Assembly: GCF_900102085.1 (NCBI RefSeq)
Contig: NZ_FMVM01000030.1
Span: 1-50,416 of the forward strand
Source: Paenibacillus polysaccharolyticus
Lineage (GTDB): Bacteria; Bacillota; Bacilli; Paenibacillales; Paenibacillaceae
Reading direction: 5' to 3'
DNA length: 50,416 nt
Below, one piece after another: positions 24,383 to 33,541 of the stretch. The notes beneath the pieces were generated by a model that saw nothing but the letters and a program-made list of their open reading frames with translations, did not search any database and was not told the origin of the DNA. Both the position numbers and the translations under genes were made by a program. Numbering within the stretch: position 1 is the stretch's first letter; each line of letters starts with the position of its first letter.

Positions 24383-26461
24383 ATGAACAAGCAAAGTGTC
24401 AAGACCCGCAAACGCGGGTTCCGTGTACTCCAATTCATCAAATATCTATCCATACTTACGGCGCTCGGCCTGATTGCCACAGCTGCCATTTTGGTATATC
24501 TATACGCAACCAGTCTGCCCCTTGCTGACTCGGATCGCAACTCAAGATTACTAGACAGTCAGGGTGAAGTCATCGCCACCTTCTCCGCTGGCGGCAAGGA
24601 TTCTATTCCCGTACAACTTCAGGATATTACCCCTGATTTGGTGAACGCTACACTAGCCGTAGAGGATCGTAAATTCAGGCAGCATTTCGGATTCGACATT
24701 CAGGGCATGGGACGAGCTGCCCTTGTCAACATCCAGCACATGCGAATGTCTCAGGGAGCCAGTACGCTAACACAGCAGCTTGCGCGTAACCTCTACCTAT
24801 CCCATGAGAAAACCTGGACACGCAAAGCCAAGGAAGCCATGTATACCGCTCAGCTTGAGATGAAATACAGCAAAGATGAAATTTTACAGATGTACTTAAA
24901 TGAAATCTATTATGGGCACGGTGCCTACGGCATTGAGGCAGCTGCGCAGATGTATTTTGGCAAATCCGCAAAGAAACTTGATCTGGCCGAGAGCGCTATG
25001 CTTGCGGGTATTCCGAAGGGACCGACTTATTATTCTCCCTACAATCATATGAAAAATGCCAAGGATCGACAGAAGATTGTGCTGAAATCCATGATTGAAA
25101 CGGGTAAAATTACGCAAAAACAAGCGGACTCCGCCTACGAAGAAATGCTGAACTTCAAACCCGAGGGTGAGCGCAAGACGGTGGAGAACGCACCGTATTT
25201 CCGCGACTACATTCGAAGTCTTGCAGTGAAGGAGCTTGGCATCAGCGAAGCGATGCTGGATCACGGCGGGCTGAACATCTACACGACACTGGATTTACGA
25301 GTGCAGAAGGCTGCGGAAATGGCGGTTGTCAAAGGTATGGATGCGAAAAGCGAGCTGGAGACCGCACTCGTGTCGATTGACCCGCGCACCGGTTACATTA
25401 AAGCGATGGTTGGTGGCAAAAATTATCGTACCAATCAGATCAACCATGTGCTGACAACAACACGCCAGCCGGGATCAGCCTTTAAGCCGATTATGTATCT
25501 CGCTGCTCTCGAATCGAAGCAGCTTACCAGTGCATCTATTTTCAACAGCCAGCCTACCTTGTTCCATTACGATAATGACCGCAAAACGTACAAACCCGGC
25601 AACTTCGGCGATAAATATTTAGGTGAGATTGATCTTCGCCAAGCCATCGCTGCATCTGATAACATCTACGCGGTCAACACGATTATGAAGATCAGTCCAG
25701 AACAAGTCGTAAACATGGCTCAAAAGCTCGGTATTACAAGCAAGCTGAGTCCTGTCCCTTCTCTTGCACTGGGTACTTCACCTGTCAGTCCGCTGGAGAT
25801 GGCCTCCGCCTTCTCCGTTATTGCTGCTGGAGGACAACGGACACCACCCGTAGCTATTTTACAAGTGACGGATGCGGCAGGGCGTGTATTGTATGAATCT
25901 CCGCAGACCAAAGCAGACACCGTGGTGGAACCGGCAGCAGCCTACGTACTGACACGTCTGATGGAGAGTGTTTTTGAGAATGGAGGCACAGGCAATCGGG
26001 TATCTGCCACCATCAAACGTCCGGTGGCTGGCAAAACAGGAACAACCAATACGGATGCCTGGTTGGTTGGATTCACCCCAGAGCTGTCTACCGCTGTATG
26101 GGTGGGCTATGATCAGGGCAAGGCGATCTCGACATCCGATGGCCGCCGCGCAGCCCCGATCTTTGCTCAGTTTACGGAACAAGCCCTTGCAAGTGTCCCC
26201 CCAAAAATCTTCTCTGTACCTGATCAGGTCGTGAGTGTCTACATTAACCCGGAAACCGGAAAACTCGCTGGTAACGGCTGCGAAGAGAAACGGCTGGAAG
26301 TGTTTATTCAGGGAACGGAGCCGACTGAAGTCTGCCGTGGCGAGACGGAGCCACTGGACAATCCTCAGGACGATAAGGCGCGCGAAGCACAGAACCAAAA
26401 AGGGGTACAGGAGCAGAAGCGTTCCTGGTGGAGTGATTTCAAACGCTGGTGGGTAGAATGA
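24383..26461 (+). CDS. pbpG: class A penicillin-binding protein (PbpG/PBP2d-like)
   Basis: 692 residues. A bifunctional peptidoglycan glycosyltransferase/transpeptidase anchored by one N-terminal membrane helix (about 20-42). The GT51 motif EDRKFRQHFGFD and GASTLTQQLARN lie in the first third; the transpeptidase has SxxK in GSAFKPIMY, SDN in AASDNIY and KTG in VAGKTGTTN. ATG at 24383 follows GAGGAG by about 8 bases. Position between speE and ywhD matches B. subtilis pbpG, a SigF-controlled forespore PBP; that sporulation role is inferred from synteny. Confidence 0.9.
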   Translation: MNKQSVKTRKRGFRVLQFIKYLSILTALGLIATAAILVYLYATSLPLADSDRNSRLLDSQGEVIATFSAGGKDSIPVQLQDITPDLVNATLAVEDRKFRQHFGFDIQGMGRAALVNIQHMRMSQGASTLTQQLARNLYLSHEKTWTRKAKEAMYTAQLEMKYSKDEILQMYLNEIYYGHGAYGIEAAAQMYFGKSAKKLDLAESAMLAGIPKGPTYYSPYNHMKNAKDRQKIVLKSMIETGKITQKQADSAYEEMLNFKPEGERKTVENAPYFRDYIRSLAVKELGISEAMLDHGGLNIYTTLDLRVQKAAEMAVVKGMDAKSELETALVSIDPRTGYIKAMVGGKNYRTNQINHVLTTTRQPGSAFKPIMYLAALESKQLTSASIFNSQPTLFHYDNDRKTYKPGNFGDKYLGEIDLRQAIAASDNIYAVNTIMKISPEQVVNMAQKLGITSKLSPVPSLALGTSPVSPLEMASAFSVIAAGGQRTPPVAILQVTDAAGRVLYESPQTKADTVVEPAAAYVLTRLMESVFENGGTGNRVSATIKRPVAGKTGTTNTDAWLVGFTPELSTAVWVGYDQGKAISTSDGRRAAPIFAQFTEQALASVPPKIFSVPDQVVSVYINPETGKLAGNGCEEKRLEVFIQGTEPTEVCRGETEPLDNPQDDKAREAQNQKGVQEQKRSWWSDFKRWWVE

Positions 26462-26601
26462 CAGAATGACGTATATCCGTAATGACTTGATTGCGTCAAG
26501 AAGATGGCCGGTTTAACAGACTCCATATATTTACATGGAGGATTCATAAATATGCAGGCGACTGTATGAAGCCTTCGCTACATCTTCATCACAGAAATAA
26601 A

Positions 26602-26652
26602 GCAAGCCCCGAAACCGGATAACCTGCCGGTTCGGGGCTTGTTGCTTTTTTC
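26602..26652 (+). terminator. terminator between the convergent PBP and ywhD genes
   Basis: CAAGCCCCGAA-CCGG pairs with CCGG-TTCGGGGCTTG, followed on the plus strand by TTTTTTCTTTTT. The minus side is less T-rich (TTTATTT) but may also work. Confidence 0.8.
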
Positions 26653-26661
26653 TTTTTCCCG

Positions 26662-27165
26662 TTAGGCAAGTGCCTCTTTTAATTCATCCGGGGAAGCATT
26701 CCACCATTCTTCATTATGAGAGATCAGAAGAGTCTTCAGTGCCGCTTTGTCTTGCGGTCCCAGCTCATCCAGCATAAATCGGCGTTTCATCGCATAATCC
26801 ATCCGGTTGACGTGATCCGCGAGCAGCTTCCACCCCCGTTTGGCTTCCGTGTCAATCCACATCTCACATGCCGTTGCCCCGCCATACAACTGTCCTTGCT
26901 CTGTACGATCCACAGCAACCCATACCAGCCATACCTGACGTCCATTCGGAACGTCTTCACGATTCGTTGAAAATTTAATGCCTCGTTCCACTTTACTCTT
27001 CGCGTGCATGGCACCGATGTCGATTTTCGCTTCGCCCTGGTCAATGATGACCGGAGAAAGATTGTTCAGATCAATAGAGCCTGAACCAAAGCCTTTATGC
27101 TTGCTCTTTGCACTCACGATATTCAAGGCAATCTGTTTCTTGCCGTTTTGCTCATTTTGGTCCAT
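26662..27165 (-). CDS. ywhD: YwhD family protein
   Basis: 167 residues, soluble. It matches B. subtilis YwhD by size and by place beside pbpG-speE-speB; function unknown. A motif-rich middle (AKSKVERGIKFS, WLVWVAVDR) suggests a beta-rich domain. ATG at 27165 lies 8 bases after GGAGG; ATG at 27171 is only two bases from it. It converges on the PBP gene. Confidence 0.8.
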   Translation of the reverse strand: MDQNEQNGKKQIALNIVSAKSKHKGFGSGSIDLNNLSPVIIDQGEAKIDIGAMHAKSKVERGIKFSTNREDVPNGRQVWLVWVAVDRTEQGQLYGGATACEMWIDTEAKRGWKLLADHVNRMDYAMKRRFMLDELGPQDKAALKTLLISHNEEWWNASPDELKEALA

Positions 27166-27266
27166 GTTCATAGCCTCCAAGAGTTGATACAAATATTTTA
27201 ACTAATAATTGGCCCAATGCAAACATATACATGCTGTAGATGCTTGTCAACGGGAGGTATTTAACG

Positions 27267-29258
27267 ATGATTCCACGACGCGCCAAGAGCTGGCTCATCA
27301 TATCCCTGGCCTTATGCCTGTTTGCCGGAGGGGTATGGATCACACTCGGTTACAATCGCTCCATTTCATCTGAGTTACCCGTACTCACTCCAGAATCGGG
27401 CAAGTCTCCAGCCAAAAACGGAGCACCCGCCCCCCCGGAAAGTGTACAATCCCCTACAGCCGAGGTATACAGCAAACGTGTGGTTGAATACCACATGGAT
27501 GTGAAGCTAAACGAGGGGAACAAACTGCAAGGCACACAGACCATAACATGGACTCATCCGGGCAAAAAAACGGTGAACGAACTGTATTTTCATATGTACC
27601 CTAATGCATTCTCCTCTGCGGATACTACATTTATGAAAGAATCGGGCGGTAAGCTTCGCGGCGATGTCATGCCTACAGATGGTTATGGCTCCATGAAATT
27701 TACTGACATGCAGACGGAGGATGGGCTTTCTCTGCTACACCGGATGCAGTATGTACAGCCGGATGACGGGAACATCAAAGACAAAACGCTGATTAAGGTA
27801 CGTCTCCCTAAACCCGTCAAGGGCGGGGAAAGCATCACAATACGCACATCGTTTGAAGTAAGTTTACCCAAAATTTTCGCAAGGATGGGCAAAACAGATG
27901 ATTTTGTCATGGCAGGCCAGTGGTTTCCTAAACTCAGTGCTTACGAGCCTGTTGGAAGACGGGGCCGTACCATAGAAGGCTGGAACCTGCATCAGTATCA
28001 CGGGAACTCCGAGTTCTATGCTGACTTCGGTATCTACAGTGTGCGTATCCGAGTACCCGAAACATACAAGGTGGCAGCAACCGGATTCCCCACGCAGCAG
28101 GCAACCTTGAAGAATGGTGAGAAAGTGTATCAATTTTATGCCGATGATGTGCATGATTTCGCTTGGGCAGCCTCACCTGATTTTGTGTATGCGGAGGAAC
28201 CCTTCTCTGCCCCCAACGTGCCCGGTGTACGCATTAAACTCTACCTTGATCCGGCACATCAGGATCTGAAGGAGCGGTATCTCTTTGCTGCCAAAGCCGC
28301 ATTAACGAATTACAGCAAGTGGTTCGGTCCCTATCCTTATGCCACCTTATCTATCGTGGTTCCGCCAAAAGCCGCAAACGGGGCCGGAGGCATGGAGTAC
28401 CCAACTCTCATTACAGCCTTTGGGGCCGATGACACAACACCGGGTTACGATCTGGAACGCACCGTTGTTCATGAAATTGGACATCAATACTTCTACGGCA
28501 TGGTTGCGAGCAATGAGTTTGAGGAGGCCTGGCTGGATGAAGGGTTCACCTCCTATGCAGAAGATAAACTGATGGAACAGGAATACGGATTGATTCCGAA
28601 TCTACCGGTACAATCAGGTCTGATCACATCTCCGGCCCCTCTAACACAGCCCTCGTGGAAGTTTGACTCACAGAATCAATATGCTTCCAACGTGTACACA
28701 AGGGGCAAACTGGTACTACTCGGCATTGAACAGCAAGTCGGAGCGAAGACCATGGAACGAATCCTTGCGACGTATGTAAAAAAGTATCGTTTTAAACATC
28801 CCGCAACGGGTGATTTTCAAAAGGTGGTTGAGCAAGTCACCCGCACCTCCTGGGCGGATTACTTTGACCAATATGTCTACCGGAACGGCATGGCCGATTT
28901 TGCTGTAGAGAAGATCAACGTTTCTTCTATAGAGAAGGACGGCAAAAAAATGTACGAGTCCTCTGTCACCATTGTCAAAAAGGGCAGTGACTTTCCCAAG
29001 GTTCCTGTTCGAATTGCGTTTGAGGACGGCCATACCGTAACCAAACACTGGGATGGCCACGAGGATCGCGTCACCTATAAACTGACATACACATCTCCTG
29101 TCACCTGGGCCATGACTGACCCTTTGTATGACATCGTGCTCGAAAATCGCCATATGAACAATTTCCTGAGAACCGGACTGGACGAGCAAGTCAAATCCCG
29201 CTGGAACATGAGTGCTACGAAACTAATTGAAGCCATATTCGGAGGTCTGTCATGGTGA
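27267..29258 (+). CDS. membrane-anchored M1 family metallopeptidase
   Basis: 663 residues. An N-terminal hydrophobic segment (about 8-28) acts as a signal anchor, with the rest outside the cell. The zinc site is H402-E-I-G-H406 with E425 in WLDEGF; GGMEYP (about 374-379) replaces the GAMEN exopeptidase motif of aminopeptidase N. So an extracytoplasmic aminopeptidase is likely. ATG at 27267 follows GGGAGG by 9 bases. The next gene starts 11 bases after its stop, forming a two-gene operon. Confidence 0.88.
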   Translation: MIPRRAKSWLIISLALCLFAGGVWITLGYNRSISSELPVLTPESGKSPAKNGAPAPPESVQSPTAEVYSKRVVEYHMDVKLNEGNKLQGTQTITWTHPGKKTVNELYFHMYPNAFSSADTTFMKESGGKLRGDVMPTDGYGSMKFTDMQTEDGLSLLHRMQYVQPDDGNIKDKTLIKVRLPKPVKGGESITIRTSFEVSLPKIFARMGKTDDFVMAGQWFPKLSAYEPVGRRGRTIEGWNLHQYHGNSEFYADFGIYSVRIRVPETYKVAATGFPTQQATLKNGEKVYQFYADDVHDFAWAASPDFVYAEEPFSAPNVPGVRIKLYLDPAHQDLKERYLFAAKAALTNYSKWFGPYPYATLSIVVPPKAANGAGGMEYPTLITAFGADDTTPGYDLERTVVHEIGHQYFYGMVASNEFEEAWLDEGFTSYAEDKLMEQEYGLIPNLPVQSGLITSPAPLTQPSWKFDSQNQYASNVYTRGKLVLLGIEQQVGAKTMERILATYVKKYRFKHPATGDFQKVVEQVTRTSWADYFDQYVYRNGMADFAVEKINVSSIEKDGKKMYESSVTIVKKGSDFPKVPVRIAFEDGHTVTKHWDGHEDRVTYKLTYTSPVTWAMTDPLYDIVLENRHMNNFLRTGLDEQVKSRWNMSATKLIEAIFGGLSW

Positions 29259-29268
29259 GGTGGAGACA

Positions 29269-30123
29269 GTGAAAGCAAAAATTCGTGAAGGCTGGTTTCT
29301 CGTCCGTCAGCATATGTTTATTGCCGCACTCTTGTTTATCTATCAATTAACTTGGGGTTATTTCATCTACCGGTTGGTTCAATCGGCTGTCGTTCCTCTA
29401 TTACTACGTTATCCAACGGATGATGTCGGCGAGCTAAGCACACTTTTATTCAAAATGGAAAGCCAGCTCAGCCTGTCCGGTCCGGAGGTCCAGCGTTATC
29501 TGTGGATTTTGGGCGGCATGTTATTGCTTCGCCTGCTGATCAGTCCACTTATTCAGGCCGGGTTACTCTACTCCCTGCAACATTATCAATCTACTGAAGA
29601 ACGCATTCCTTTTATTCGGGGCATCAAAACGTTATGGAAACCCATGATATTGCTACACACGATACGTACCTTTCTCATGTTCTTGCCTGCGTACTGGCTT
29701 CTTCCCAAATTGTATTCTACAATAATGGACAGTTTTCATTCTCTTCATTTATTACTTCCCGGCATTCCATATATAGCAGGCTGGATTATTTATGGCTGGA
29801 TCGTACATCATGCAGTGCTCTACATGCAGTTTGGTATTTCTGACCCGGAAGCAGAAGGGCGAATCCACGGGACGCTCAAGGGACTGTGGATTGCTGTGCG
29901 CCGCATCTTCGCTGTTATCGGTGTTGCGCTGGTGTTGGGAGTTGTCCATTTGTTGGTCTTTGGTGCATTCACTTCCGCCTCCTGGTTCTTGACAGGACTA
30001 TCCGGATTAATCCTGCAACAAACCTATCCGCTTGCCCGAAGCCTACTCAGTATGTGGAAAGTATGTAGTCATTTTCGTTTATGGCAGTCCACATCTACCA
30101 GACATGAAAATCATATACGTTGA
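29269..30123 (+). CDS. multi-pass membrane protein, unknown
   Basis: 284 residues with about six hydrophobic segments and a basic N-terminus. The start is GTG at 29269 with GAGGTGGAG just before it; an in-frame start at 29227 would overlap the peptidase gene without a ribosome binding site. No recognised domain. The tight spacing to the M1 peptidase suggests a joint role at the membrane, for example exporting or partnering the peptidase, but nothing in the sequence proves this. Confidence 0.65.
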   Translation: MKAKIREGWFLVRQHMFIAALLFIYQLTWGYFIYRLVQSAVVPLLLRYPTDDVGELSTLLFKMESQLSLSGPEVQRYLWILGGMLLLRLLISPLIQAGLLYSLQHYQSTEERIPFIRGIKTLWKPMILLHTIRTFLMFLPAYWLLPKLYSTIMDSFHSLHLLLPGIPYIAGWIIYGWIVHHAVLYMQFGISDPEAEGRIHGTLKGLWIAVRRIFAVIGVALVLGVVHLLVFGAFTSASWFLTGLSGLILQQTYPLARSLLSMWKVCSHFRLWQSTSTRHENHIR

Positions 30124-30220
30124 ACTAAAATGTTACATGCCGTCTGAGATCGCTTTCAAAAATAAAGAAATGTTACCATCTCATGTTAAACATTTCATTG
30201 GTTATTACGTATAAATACGC

Positions 30221-30260
30221 AAACCTCGACCTTTCCCCGTCAAAGGTCGAGGTTTTTTTT
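30221..30260 (+). terminator. terminator after the M1 peptidase operon
   Basis: AAACCTCGACCTTT, short loop, AAAGGTCGAGGTTT, then eight T in a row. Confidence 0.85.
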
Positions 30261-30404
30261 GTTAATTTTACTGCTAAACGTTGCCAAAGTACTAAGCCTC
30301 TGGTACAATAAGCGCAGTGAGTTTTTAGTAACAACTTTGTAATCTTTAAATCCTTATTTGTAACAACTTTAAATTAAATCCTTAAAATTAAATTTTCTTT
30401 TCAT

Positions 30405-30550
30405 TTTTCAGGTGCATAACTAGCATAGCCAAATTCCTGGCACCTGGGAAGCGGGGGAACCAGTTATGGGTGAATTGATCTTGAAACAGAGGGATCATAG
30501 GGGACCTTCAACCGAATCCTTAAGCTAACCTCGCAGGCGTTGGAAGGGGT
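30405..30550 (+). promoter_or_regulatory. c-di-AMP riboswitch (ydaO/yuaA class)
   Basis: The hallmark segments of the class appear in order: GGTGC...GCACC helix (from 30411), GCGGGGGAACCA, GGGTGAAT, AGGGGACC, CAACCGAATCC and AGCTAACCTCGCAGGCGTT. In Firmicutes this riboswitch turns genes off when c-di-AMP is high and often controls cell-wall hydrolases, as here. Its 3' edge adjoins the ribosome binding site of the NlpC/P60 gene. The exact ends are approximate and I did not resolve whether it acts on transcription or translation. Confidence 0.9.
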
Positions 30551-30557
30551 ATATCAC

Positions 30558-31028
30558 TTGTTTAAGAAGAAACTGACCGCAGCAGTACTTAGCCTCACAT
30601 TTGCATTATCACTTGGAGCAGGCAGCGCATTTGCAGATTCTAAGATGGATAAAGTAATTGATTCAGCAATGGGAACTACATACAAAAGCGGAGGAACAAC
30701 GCTTGACGGTTTTGACTGCTCCGGATTCACACGGTATGTATTCGACAAATTAGGTATTGATTTGGCTCGTCAATCCAGCTCCCAATACGACATGGGTGAT
30801 TCTGTATCTCGCATGGAGATGAGACCTGGAGATCTGGTGTTCTTCAACACAACAGGTAAAGGTATATCACACGTAGGCATTTTTGTAGGAAGTGGCAAGT
30901 TTGCACATTCTTCTTCTTCCAAAGGTGTAACAATCAGCTCTTTGAGTGAGAACTACTGGGCTAACCGCTACGTTGGCGCTAAACGGATCATGAGCACGGA
31001 CGATTATGAGTCACTGGCCCTTGACTAG
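30558..31028 (+). CDS. secreted NlpC/P60 cell-wall hydrolase
   Basis: 156 residues. A signal peptide (LTAAVLSLTFALSLGAGSAFA) is followed directly by a single NlpC/P60 domain, a cysteine peptidase that cuts D-gamma-glutamyl-diamino acid bonds in peptidoglycan. The catalytic cysteine is in FDCSGFT and the histidine in SHVGIF; no SH3 or LysM targeting domain is present. The start is TTG at 30558 with GGAAGGGG 8 bases upstream. It is controlled by the preceding c-di-AMP riboswitch, linking wall turnover to turgor and potassium signalling. Confidence 0.92.
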   Translation: MFKKKLTAAVLSLTFALSLGAGSAFADSKMDKVIDSAMGTTYKSGGTTLDGFDCSGFTRYVFDKLGIDLARQSSSQYDMGDSVSRMEMRPGDLVFFNTTGKGISHVGIFVGSGKFAHSSSSKGVTISSLSENYWANRYVGAKRIMSTDDYESLALD

Positions 31029-31098
31029 GTACAAGCTGTAATCAACATGATGTTGGAACCATGTAACTCTACTGTAACGAAATACGAAGTATAAACAG

Positions 31099-31145
31099 AA
31101 CCGCCCGGTACATTCTCCGCAGGAATGTATCCGGCGGTTTTTTTA
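31099..31145 (+). terminator. terminator after the NlpC/P60 gene
   Basis: AACCGCC-GG-ACATTC, loop, GAATGT-CC-GGCGGTT, followed by TTTTTT. Confidence 0.8.
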
Positions 31146-31390
31146 TGCTTTCTGACTCTGTGTAGTTCCCGATGTTGCAAGTCATGGTGTGTATGTGAAC
31201 TAACACGTTCGCCTGCTTTCGTTTGTCCGTGCCCTTATCATGTTTTTACCCAGCCTGTTATAATATAAACGGAATGATCACGACTTTTGTTTCAATTTTT
31301 ATCTGATTATAGGAAGACTTGCCTAATACACAGCTCTTTTGTAGAGTGAACAATGACAGGGATATCGGAGAAAGGAGCATACACTGTTAT

Positions 31391-31888
31391 ATGAAGAATG
31401 AAGCCTATTTGATACTTCATGTTGTACCGATGCAAGAAGAACATGCTGAACTTATATGTGGCTGGAAATACGACCCACCTTACAATATCTATAGCTGGCT
31501 ACCTTGGGAACAGATGAAAGCACTCGAAGTCGAGTTTGGTGATGCACAGCTCAGACAACAACAATATGCCATTATCCTGGATCAACATGACCAGGTTTAT
31601 GGATTCGCACAATATTTCCCGCTCCAGCATGTCACACGTATTGGTCTCGGTATGCGCCCCGATCTGTGTGGGCAAGGTCTCGGCAAAGCATTTGTTACTG
31701 CGATTGTACAAGAGGCCATCCGCCGGAATCCATCCAATGAAATTGATCTTGAAGTACTGACTTGGAATAACCGCGCTATCCAGGTATACCTGAAGAGCGG
31801 ATTTGTCATCCAGGATACATATGAACGCCAAACTCCTAGTGGTTTAAAGCCCTTCCATTGCATGGTTTATGAAGGCCCAAGAGAGTAA
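31391..31888 (+). CDS. GNAT family N-acetyltransferase
   Basis: 165 residues. The acetyl-CoA binding motif is visible around IGLGMRPDLCGQGLGKAFV, followed by the EVLTWNNRAIQVYLKSGFV segment typical of GNAT fold C-termini. The substrate cannot be told from the sequence. ATG at 31391 lies 13 bases after AAAGGAG, a long spacing, but upstream in-frame starts are worse. The roughly 360 bases between the NlpC gene and this one hold the NlpC terminator and nothing else I can assign. Confidence 0.8.
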   Translation: MKNEAYLILHVVPMQEEHAELICGWKYDPPYNIYSWLPWEQMKALEVEFGDAQLRQQQYAIILDQHDQVYGFAQYFPLQHVTRIGLGMRPDLCGQGLGKAFVTAIVQEAIRRNPSNEIDLEVLTWNNRAIQVYLKSGFVIQDTYERQTPSGLKPFHCMVYEGPRE

Positions 31889-32036
31889 ACTCACGATTAA
31901 ATGGTTTCAATTTGTCTCTCTTTTGTGATTAGTTCAAAAAATTACCACAAAATGCTATGATGTAACGACGGCTTCCGTTATAATGATAGGGATTAGTTTG
32001 AGTTAGATGATCTTTCATTCTGGGGGGACATAAGGG

Positions 32037-32393
32037 ATGCACAAATGGATCATGAGCGGGGTATTTTTTGCAGCATGTGCTTTAGCTATTGTTTTAATGT
32101 TTACGCTTCCAGGTAAAGAGGAAGTGGAGCAGGAAGCCAAACCAAGCATGCCTGAAGTGGCTATGGATGCTGGACAGGCTGAGACGTTAGTGAAAGCCAA
32201 CTGTATTTCCTGTCACGGCGATCAGCTCCAAGGTGGCGTAGGCCCAGCTCTTGCAAACATCGGTAGTAAAGACGATGTGGAGAAAATCTATTCCACCATT
32301 GTCAAAGGTAAAGGCGGCATGCCTTCATTCAAAGGCAGACTGCAGGATGAGGAAATTGCCCACATCGCGATGTGGCTGGCAGAGAAGAAATAA
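32037..32393 (+). CDS. membrane-anchored c-type cytochrome (CccA-like)
   Basis: 118 residues. One N-terminal membrane helix (about 5-24) anchors a single class I cytochrome c domain outside the membrane. Heme attachment is CISCH (about 57-61) and the axial methionine is in GGMPSF. Size and layout match cytochrome c-550 (CccA) of Bacillus, an electron carrier to terminal oxidases, so the organism respires aerobically. ATG at 32037 follows TGGGGGGA. It is monocistronic with its own terminator. Confidence 0.87.
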   Translation: MHKWIMSGVFFAACALAIVLMFTLPGKEEVEQEAKPSMPEVAMDAGQAETLVKANCISCHGDQLQGGVGPALANIGSKDDVEKIYSTIVKGKGGMPSFKGRLQDEEIAHIAMWLAEKK

Positions 32394-32415
32394 GCATTTT
32401 TGCGCGCAAGGCATC

Positions 32416-32460
32416 AAAGAGGCTCTCATCCTCCCGTTAGGGAGGCAAGAGCCTCTTTTG
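32416..32460. terminator. bidirectional terminator between cytochrome and pterin dehydratase genes
   Basis: AAAGAGGCTCT (32416-32426) pairs with AGAGCCTCTTT (32448-32458); a second inner stem CCTCCC/GGGAGG lies in the loop. The plus strand ends in TTTT. The minus strand also carries TTT after the stem. Confidence 0.7.
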
Positions 32461-32506
32461 GTATGCATGACAAACATCATCCTGCAGACGACGTTGATGC
32501 AGATTA

Positions 32507-32800
32507 TTATGTTCTCATTTTCTCAAAAGCTTCGTTGTACTGCTCTGCTTCTTTGATGTCTACCGATGTAATGCCACCTGCATCCCAAGACGTAAGACGC
32601 AGTGTAACCGTTGTATAATCAATAGTAATAAAAGGGTGATGATTGAATGCTTCCGAAATCGCAGCGACTTCATCCACAAAAGCAATCCCTTTCATATAGT
32701 TAGAAAACACAAATTTGCGGACAATCCACCGTCCCTCTTCCAGTTCCCAGCCTTCCAGCCTTCCCAGATGAGCTTCGACTTCCTCTTGCGTAAAAACCAT
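32507..32800 (-). CDS. phhB: 4a-hydroxytetrahydrobiopterin dehydratase (pterin-4a-carbinolamine dehydratase)
   Basis: 97 residues, the family's usual size. The signature EAFNHHPFITIDYTTVTLRL contains the catalytic histidines, and the end GGITSVDIKEA is typical. The known reaction dehydrates 4a-hydroxy-tetrahydropterin formed by aromatic amino acid hydroxylases; no such hydroxylase is in the window, and in some bacteria relatives act in molybdopterin metabolism. ATG at 32800 follows GGAGGAAG. It stands alone and converges on the cytochrome gene. Confidence 0.88.
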   Translation of the reverse strand: MVFTQEEVEAHLGRLEGWELEEGRWIVRKFVFSNYMKGIAFVDEVAAISEAFNHHPFITIDYTTVTLRLTSWDAGGITSVDIKEAEQYNEAFEKMRT

Positions 32801-33012
32801 GCGTTATCTTCCTCCCCATATGATGAGACATCGCGGACTTACATCCACATGACCATCGGCACCTTTACATGCTGCCCATACAGCCTAAAAGGCAGGCCAC
32901 CGCCCAGCGGCGCCTTTTTCATGAGTATCATCTTACCACGTCAAAGCACCAAAATCCATAGAACAGATGGCTCAGTGCCTTGAAGCGCAAGGTTTTATCG
33001 TCACTACACATG

Positions 33013-33306
33013 TTAAATTAGAGGTACAAAGGTTAGCTCTTCTTCTCCAATCAAAATATGGATCCGGTGTTGGTCTTTATCATGGATCACCACACCGCTC
33101 CCAACCGGAATGACGGATTCCTCTCCAAGCGCGTAGAACAAGTCCTCCGCCAGTGCTTCATCTACCTCGAGCTGTTCCGGTTCCCCTAGTCTCCCCCACT
33201 CTTCCGCATCCATTTCAAAGAAAACATAGCGATCCGGTATGCGTCCTATGGCCACCGTTAAATCTGTCAATATTCCTTCATAATCACGTCCATGCTTTAC
33301 GCCCAT
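33013..33306 (-). CDS. hypothetical protein
   Basis: 97 residues, acidic, soluble and probably mixed alpha/beta; no motif that I recognise. ATG at 33306 (GGGAG about 10 bases before it) and GTG at 33327 (AAGG close before it) are both possible starts; I chose the ATG. The reading frame is clean and the gene lies divergent to motA, with about 235 bases between them holding no further gene. Confidence 0.55.
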   Translation of the reverse strand: MGVKHGRDYEGILTDLTVAIGRIPDRYVFFEMDAEEWGRLGEPEQLEVDEALAEDLFYALGEESVIPVGSGVVIHDKDQHRIHILIGEEELTFVPLI

Positions 33307-33541
33307 TGACTTCTCACTCCCACTCACCTTGTAAAAGGCGGATTTGATCTTATTATACCTGAAAATAACCCTTAAAAAAAAAGCCCATCTGGTCGATAAA
33401 TACTATACATGACCGTTTCATTCGTTTTCGGTAGCCATGGAGGTTGCCAGACATGCAACGGATTGCAGCAGAACCTTCGTCTGGAAGCCCGAATTCTGCC
33501 GCCTGAAAGGATTCAATTTTATCTCATGGATGAGGTGTATG

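Noticed and set aside
26510..26580. Short inverted repeat TCCATATAT...ATGGA after the PBP gene
   Set aside because: Too short and no T run; the strong terminator at 26602 explains the 3' end.
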